DNA of 8,669 nt from positions 1 through 8,669 of the forward strand of contig CAYYNP010000371.1 of NCBI GenBank assembly GCA_964472545.1. Direction: 5' to 3'. The notes below the pieces were generated by a model. That model was not told the origin of the DNA. It saw only the letters and a list, made by a program, of their open reading frames with translations, and ran no database searches. The stretch is from CAYYNP01 sp964472545. GTDB lineage: Bacteria > Planctomycetota > Planctomycetia > Pirellulales > Thermoguttaceae. The first letter of the stretch is position 1. Each line of letters opens with the position of its first letter. Positions 5,605-8,669 of the stretch are shown piece after piece. Position numbers and translations under genes: made by a program.

Positions 5605-8064
5605 ATGCGATGCTGTATCTGTTTGGTGGTGGCGTTCTTGTGCGAATTTCCGCCGCCGGACGGACTTCCGCCGCGGCCCGCCCCGGCCGAGCAAGTCGGC
5701 GTGTATGGCGATCCGCAGCGGCTGGTCGTTACCGGCACGGCCACGATCCCGACGGCGGCCATTCGCCGGGCCCTACAGGACGACTTCGACGTCCTTTTGG
5801 CGGCCCATCCGATGGGGCCGTTGGAGGCCTACGCCCAGACCGTCCGCAGCAAAGTGCTCACCGGCTATCGCCACGAGGGCTTTGCCGACGCCCGGGTCAG
5901 CGTGCAACCGAACCGCGATATCATCCGCCTGGAGGTGAGCGTCGAGGAAGGCCCACGGTGTACGGCCGGTGACGTGAAGATCGTGGGCCTGAAGACGATC
6001 GACGCGAAGGGTTTTCTCCGGCGGCTCACCGAACCGTTTCCGCCGGCAAACGCCGTGTGTCGTTCGGCGGCCGGCGATGGCGAGCAGCTTGAAGGTCCGT
6101 GGTTCGACAAGGACGGGAAGCGGGTGGAACTGCAAGACCCGATCTGGGAGCCTGGCGAGCCGGCCCCGTTCGACCGGCCAACCCGGGCGAAGCTGAACAG
6201 GGAAATCAAGCGTGCGCTGGCCGACTTCGGCCGCTTCTTTGCGGAGTTTACGGTCGACGTCGTTGTCGATCCCGACGGCCAAACGGCCCATCTGGCGGTT
6301 GACGTCACCAACGAAGGGCCGGAGGCGCTGCTCGGGCCGATCGAGATCGTCGGCAACAAGCGAGACGATCGCCAGGCCGTGCTCGACTACCTCGACCTGA
6401 AGGGTGACACGCCGCTCAGCGCGGATCGGCTGGCAGAGATCCGACGGCGTCTGTGGCGATCGGGCCGATTTGTCCGCAGTTCGGCAAGTTTGCGGGAGCC
6501 TCGCTCGCCGGACGAGAAGATCGGCCTGCGGATCGAGCTGACCGAATACGATGCGTCTCCGCCGCTTGCGCAGACACTTTCGCCCGAGGAAGAGGCGCTG
6601 CTGAAGCTCCGCGACTGGCTGGCCGACGCCGACGCCTGGCAGAGCGATATGGTGATCGAGGCCGGTTGGGGCGCGTTGCAGTTGCGATGGGTCTATTCGC
6701 CGCAACAGGGCGCCGTGATGCGGATCGACGGCGCGGCCGAAGGCGATGCAGTACCGCCGTTTCAACTCCGGTTTGCAGCCACGGCCGACACGCTGGCGCT
6801 CTACTCGCCGGCCAGCCGTACCAAACTCACCGCACAGCCTACGCGAACGCAGGCCGTGGGACATATTTCCCTGGGCGTCGACGAGAAGCCGGACGACCCG
6901 ACGCAGCCGTATCGCGTCGGCTTTGGTTTGGGGCTGCGCACGTCGGACGACGCCGGCGACCGGCCGTTGGCACTAGAGATGAACTTCAGCCCGTGTGCCT
7001 TCCTGACGATCGCCCAGCGAGACGGCACGACTTGTACGTTGAACGACGGCGTGCTGTCGATCGACGCGCCGGACCACTACCATTGGCAAATCGATGCGAA
7101 AACCGGCCGGCTTATCGAACTGACCGCCCCAGGCGAAGACGGGCAGACGGCGTTTCGCGTGGCGTTCGAGGCGGGGGCCTTCGGGCGATTGCACGAAGCG
7201 ATCGAGGCCGAAACCAAAGGCTACGAAGATCGCTTCGACGCCGAATACCCGGTCAGCTCGCTGCTGGAGTTTTTCTGCCAGGAGGAACTGCTCACCCGTG
7301 CTTTGGATCTCGACGACCGGCAGCGTCACGTGCTGGGCGTCGTCCGCCGGATGCTGCACGGCCGGGCGCTGAAGCCGCTGGACGAGTTGGTGACGTCGGC
7401 CGTACCGTCGCAGGAGGCGGAATTCGAGATCCCCGAGGACACGCAGTCGGTAGTCCAACAGATCAAGCAACGTCCGGCGGCGCTCTTCGTGCGGCTGGGG
7501 CTGCCCTACTATGGCCGGCTCTTTCCGCAGGACTCCTGGCCGTGGATCGTAGGGCGCGAGGCGGCGATGAGCGTCGTGGGACAGGCCCAATACAACTCGG
7601 CCGTCTCGCAAACGCTCTACGAGTCGGAGGAAAACGGCCCCCTCTGCTACCTGGCCACCGCCGCGCTGCTGAAGCAGGCCAGCCCGTACGCCGCCCGGGC
7701 GTTCGCCAACCGGGGGCTCGAACGGCTCTCGCTGGACGACTTCCGCAAGGAGTATCGCATCCTGTTGGCCGAAGACTACGTGGTCGGGCAGTGCATCATC
7801 GGCATCGCCGAAGGGCTCCGCGAGTTGGACGACGAAGCGGCTGAGATGTTCGACCGAGCCCTCTTCGACGACGACGTCCATCTCCTCCGCGACGCCGCCC
7901 GCACGCTCCGCCGGGATCCCGATCGGCCGGTCGGCGAAGTCTTGCCGGAGGTCTTCGACGGGCTATGGCAAGGCGGTTTGAAGGACCGCATCGAAGCCGC
8001 GTTGCGAGCGTTACGAGGCGAATCGACACCCGGCGCCGGTGAGATTACGCGGGTTCTATGGTAG
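5605..8064 (+). CDS. Exported POTRA-domain protein without a recognisable beta-barrel, function unknown
   Basis: The 819-residue protein begins with MR and a short hydrophobic stretch (residues 3-13), then a Pro-rich linker, suggesting a signal peptide or anchor; the cysteines at 4 and 13 do not make a clean lipobox. About three POTRA-like beta-alpha-alpha-beta-beta modules follow. The first (38-118) runs from RLVVTGTATI through GYRHEGFADARVSV to LEVSVEEGPR. The second (121-238) starts VKIVGLKTIDAKGFLRRL, has an insertion around 150-190, and ends LAVDVTNEGPEA. The third (243-316) runs IEIVGNKRDDRQAVLDYL, then RRRLWRSGRFVRSS, to LRIELTE. In BamA/TamA-type proteins POTRA modules sit in the periplasm ahead of a membrane barrel. 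Here residues 320-525 look beta-rich but without amphipathic barrel strands, and residues 527-805 look helical. The protein may therefore be a soluble or anchored periplasmic partner. POTRA assignment is by pattern; the C-terminal parts are unrecognised. Confidence 0.8.
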   Translation: MRCCICLVVAFLCEFPPPDGLPPRPAPAEQVGVYGDPQRLVVTGTATIPTAAIRRALQDDFDVLLAAHPMGPLEAYAQTVRSKVLTGYRHEGFADARVSVQPNRDIIRLEVSVEEGPRCTAGDVKIVGLKTIDAKGFLRRLTEPFPPANAVCRSAAGDGEQLEGPWFDKDGKRVELQDPIWEPGEPAPFDRPTRAKLNREIKRALADFGRFFAEFTVDVVVDPDGQTAHLAVDVTNEGPEALLGPIEIVGNKRDDRQAVLDYLDLKGDTPLSADRLAEIRRRLWRSGRFVRSSASLREPRSPDEKIGLRIELTEYDASPPLAQTLSPEEEALLKLRDWLADADAWQSDMVIEAGWGALQLRWVYSPQQGAVMRIDGAAEGDAVPPFQLRFAATADTLALYSPASRTKLTAQPTRTQAVGHISLGVDEKPDDPTQPYRVGFGLGLRTSDDAGDRPLALEMNFSPCAFLTIAQRDGTTCTLNDGVLSIDAPDHYHWQIDAKTGRLIELTAPGEDGQTAFRVAFEAGAFGRLHEAIEAETKGYEDRFDAEYPVSSLLEFFCQEELLTRALDLDDRQRHVLGVVRRMLHGRALKPLDELVTSAVPSQEAEFEIPEDTQSVVQQIKQRPAALFVRLGLPYYGRLFPQDSWPWIVGREAAMSVVGQAQYNSAVSQTLYESEENGPLCYLATAALLKQASPYAARAFANRGLERLSLDDFRKEYRILLAEDYVVGQCIIGIAEGLRELDDEAAEMFDRALFDDDVHLLRDAARTLRRDPDRPVGEVLPEVFDGLWQGGLKDRIEAALRALRGESTPGAGEITRVLW

Positions 8065-8068
8065 GAAG

Positions 8069-8192
8069 AAAAGGGGGACAGGCTACTTTTTGGGCCGTCT
8101 GGTACCGTCTGGTTCCCAAACTCCGGTTTGGGAACCCCAATTGGCGAAGCTCCGCTTCGCACGTAGTGAGAAAAGTAGCCTGTCCCCCTTTT
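8069..8192. repeat. Perfect 22-bp-arm palindrome, expanded copy with nested hairpins
   Basis: The arms at 8069-8090 and 8171-8192 are identical in sequence to those at 5523-5575, but the loop is 80 bases instead of nine. Within the loop are a direct repeat CCGTCTGGT (8095-8103 and 8105-8113), an 11-bp perfect hairpin GGTTCCCAAAC/GTTTGGGAACC (8111-8136) and a 7-bp hairpin GCGAAGC/GCTTCGC (8144-8160). The element starts four bases after the POTRA gene stop and ends nine bases before the stop of the convergent small gene, so it fills the whole convergent gap. A transcript would fold into a multi-branched structure and could terminate both genes; the right arm ends in TTTT. Confidence 0.9.
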
Positions 8193-8201
8193 CTCTCTCA
8201 G

Positions 8202-8528
8202 CTATCTGAGCACTTCATCCGGAGGAAGGTCTGTCTGGTTTGTTTTCTCGATGAATGAGAAGTACTTCGGCGGCTGGAAGTTGTCCGGATCGTAGACGAT
8301 GGGATACACATTGCCGTTGGTGGCCTTGATCGCCCATCGGCGTCCGCAATCGCCCCCAAATTCCCGGCGACGCTGACTGATCCCCGGCAGGTAGCAGACA
8401 ATGCATTCCTCCGCCCGCCGAAGGAAACGCTTGACCCGTATTCGATCGCCGATCTGCACTTCGATATTCGTGCCGTAGTAGAACAGCCGGGACGACCTGG
8501 CAGTTGAATCACCCACGCTCCCCTCCAC
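8202..8528 (-). CDS. Small hypothetical protein with YYGT...GDR...YLPGIS core
   Basis: The 108-residue product has no signal peptide or membrane segment. Its core runs from residue 15 (LFYYGTNIEVQIGDRIRVKRFLRR) through CIVCYLPGIS to WAIKATNGNVYPIVYDPDNFQPPKYFSFI, a beta-rich pattern reminiscent of small SH3-like or immunity-type proteins. I recall similar short planctomycete hypotheticals, but know no function. Three cysteines occur around residues 42-60, without a clear metal-site spacing. The start is uncertain: GTG at 8528 has GAGGGG seven bases upstream, whereas GTG at 8516 overlaps the upstream stop as GTGGGTGA. Either start overlaps the end of the partial upstream gene, so the two are probably co-transcribed and translationally coupled. 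Stop is TAG at 8202. Confidence 0.65.
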   Translation of the reverse strand: MEGSVGDSTARSSRLFYYGTNIEVQIGDRIRVKRFLRRAEECIVCYLPGISQRRREFGGDCGRRWAIKATNGNVYPIVYDPDNFQPPKYFSFIEKTNQTDLPPDEVLR

Positions 8529-8669
8529 TCCTGCTCCCCTCTACCCCCGCTCCGGCCAGCTCCAGCGTCTTCTCGGCCAACTCCAACTCCAGCCGCACCA
8601 GATCGCCGTCGAGCTGCCGCCAGCGCTCGATCTGCCATTGGGCCTCCGTGCCGGCGGTGAGGACGTCGC
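8509..8669 (-). CDS. C-terminal end of a helical protein, truncated by the window edge
   Basis: The minus-strand frame from 8667 to the TGA at 8509-8511 reads for 52 residues, starting DVLTAGTEAQWQIERWRQLDG and continuing LVRLELELAEKTLELAG, then a Gly/Ser/Arg-rich tail. The Leu/Glu/Arg periodicity indicates an amphipathic helix or coiled coil. It is compatible with the end of a TolC-like outer-membrane factor or another coiled-coil protein, but too little is present to decide. The tail, encoded by a purine-rich GAGGGG-like tract, doubles as the ribosome binding region of the next gene. Codon third positions are strongly G/C in the helical part, supporting real coding. Confidence 0.6.
   Translation of the reverse strand, partial: DVLTAGTEAQWQIERWRQLDGDLVRLELELAEKTLELAGAGVEGSRSGGERG

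Noticed and set aside
5773..6864. Long antisense open frame of 363 codons opposite the POTRA gene
   Set aside because: No start signal or domain is visible; its Arg-rich sequence mirrors the codon bias of the plus-strand gene, which has a strong ribosome site and signal peptide.
5523..8192. Composite transposon or integron-like cassette flanked by the palindromes
   Set aside because: There is no transposase or integrase gene, and no target-site duplication is visible at the outer edges. Kept only as a question about recombination, not as an annotated mobile element.
8058..8258. Small plus-strand open frame through the palindrome, containing KVACPPF
   Set aside because: It is a translation of the intergenic repeat, not a gene; the same peptide appears antisense in the other palindrome copy. 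It lacks a ribosome binding site.

Overview
The window is high-GC bacterial chromosomal DNA that reads best as a planctomycete, probably Pirellulales-like. This is inference: the secreted low-complexity protein at 4435-5382 ends in a domain I associate with planctomycete 'cell-surface' proteins, and the intergenic AT-rich heptamer repeats and the GGGGGACAGGCTAC palindromes are of kinds I remember from those genomes. There is no ribosomal or tRNA gene, no CRISPR, no transposase and no phage gene.

Layout from left to right. (1) A family 4 [4Fe-4S] uracil-DNA glycosylase gene (101-862, +). (2) A 166-base gap dominated by a large imperfect inverted repeat (881-991). (3) An AcuI/YhdH-type quinone oxidoreductase or acrylyl-CoA reductase gene (1029-2024, +). 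(4) A 117-base convergent gap filled with AT-rich heptamer repeats that can form a hairpin. (5) A two-gene minus-strand unit, an NAD-dependent epimerase-like gene (3249-4298) followed 36 bases later by a DapA-family aldolase gene (2142-3212). This may be a small sugar-acid or keto-acid catabolic operon; the SDR lacks the usual catalytic lysine. (6) A minus-strand secreted protein with a Gly/Pro/Lys-rich middle (4435-5382). (7) A 222-base divergent gap carrying a perfect 22-bp-arm palindrome. (8) An 819-residue exported protein with about three POTRA-like modules but no recognisable beta-barrel (5605-8064, +). (9) A second, expanded copy of the same palindrome directly after its stop codon (8069-8192), with two further hairpins nested in its loop. 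(10) A small hypothetical gene (8202-8528, -) whose start overlaps the end of a partial helical protein running off the right edge (8509-8669, -).

Most genes look like ordinary housekeeping or accessory functions without an obvious shared pathway. The parts most worth a second look are the barrel-less POTRA protein bracketed by two copies of one palindrome, the nested structure of the downstream copy, and the SDR with YxxxC in place of YxxxK. I do not see convincing evidence of a complete new defence or mobile system here.
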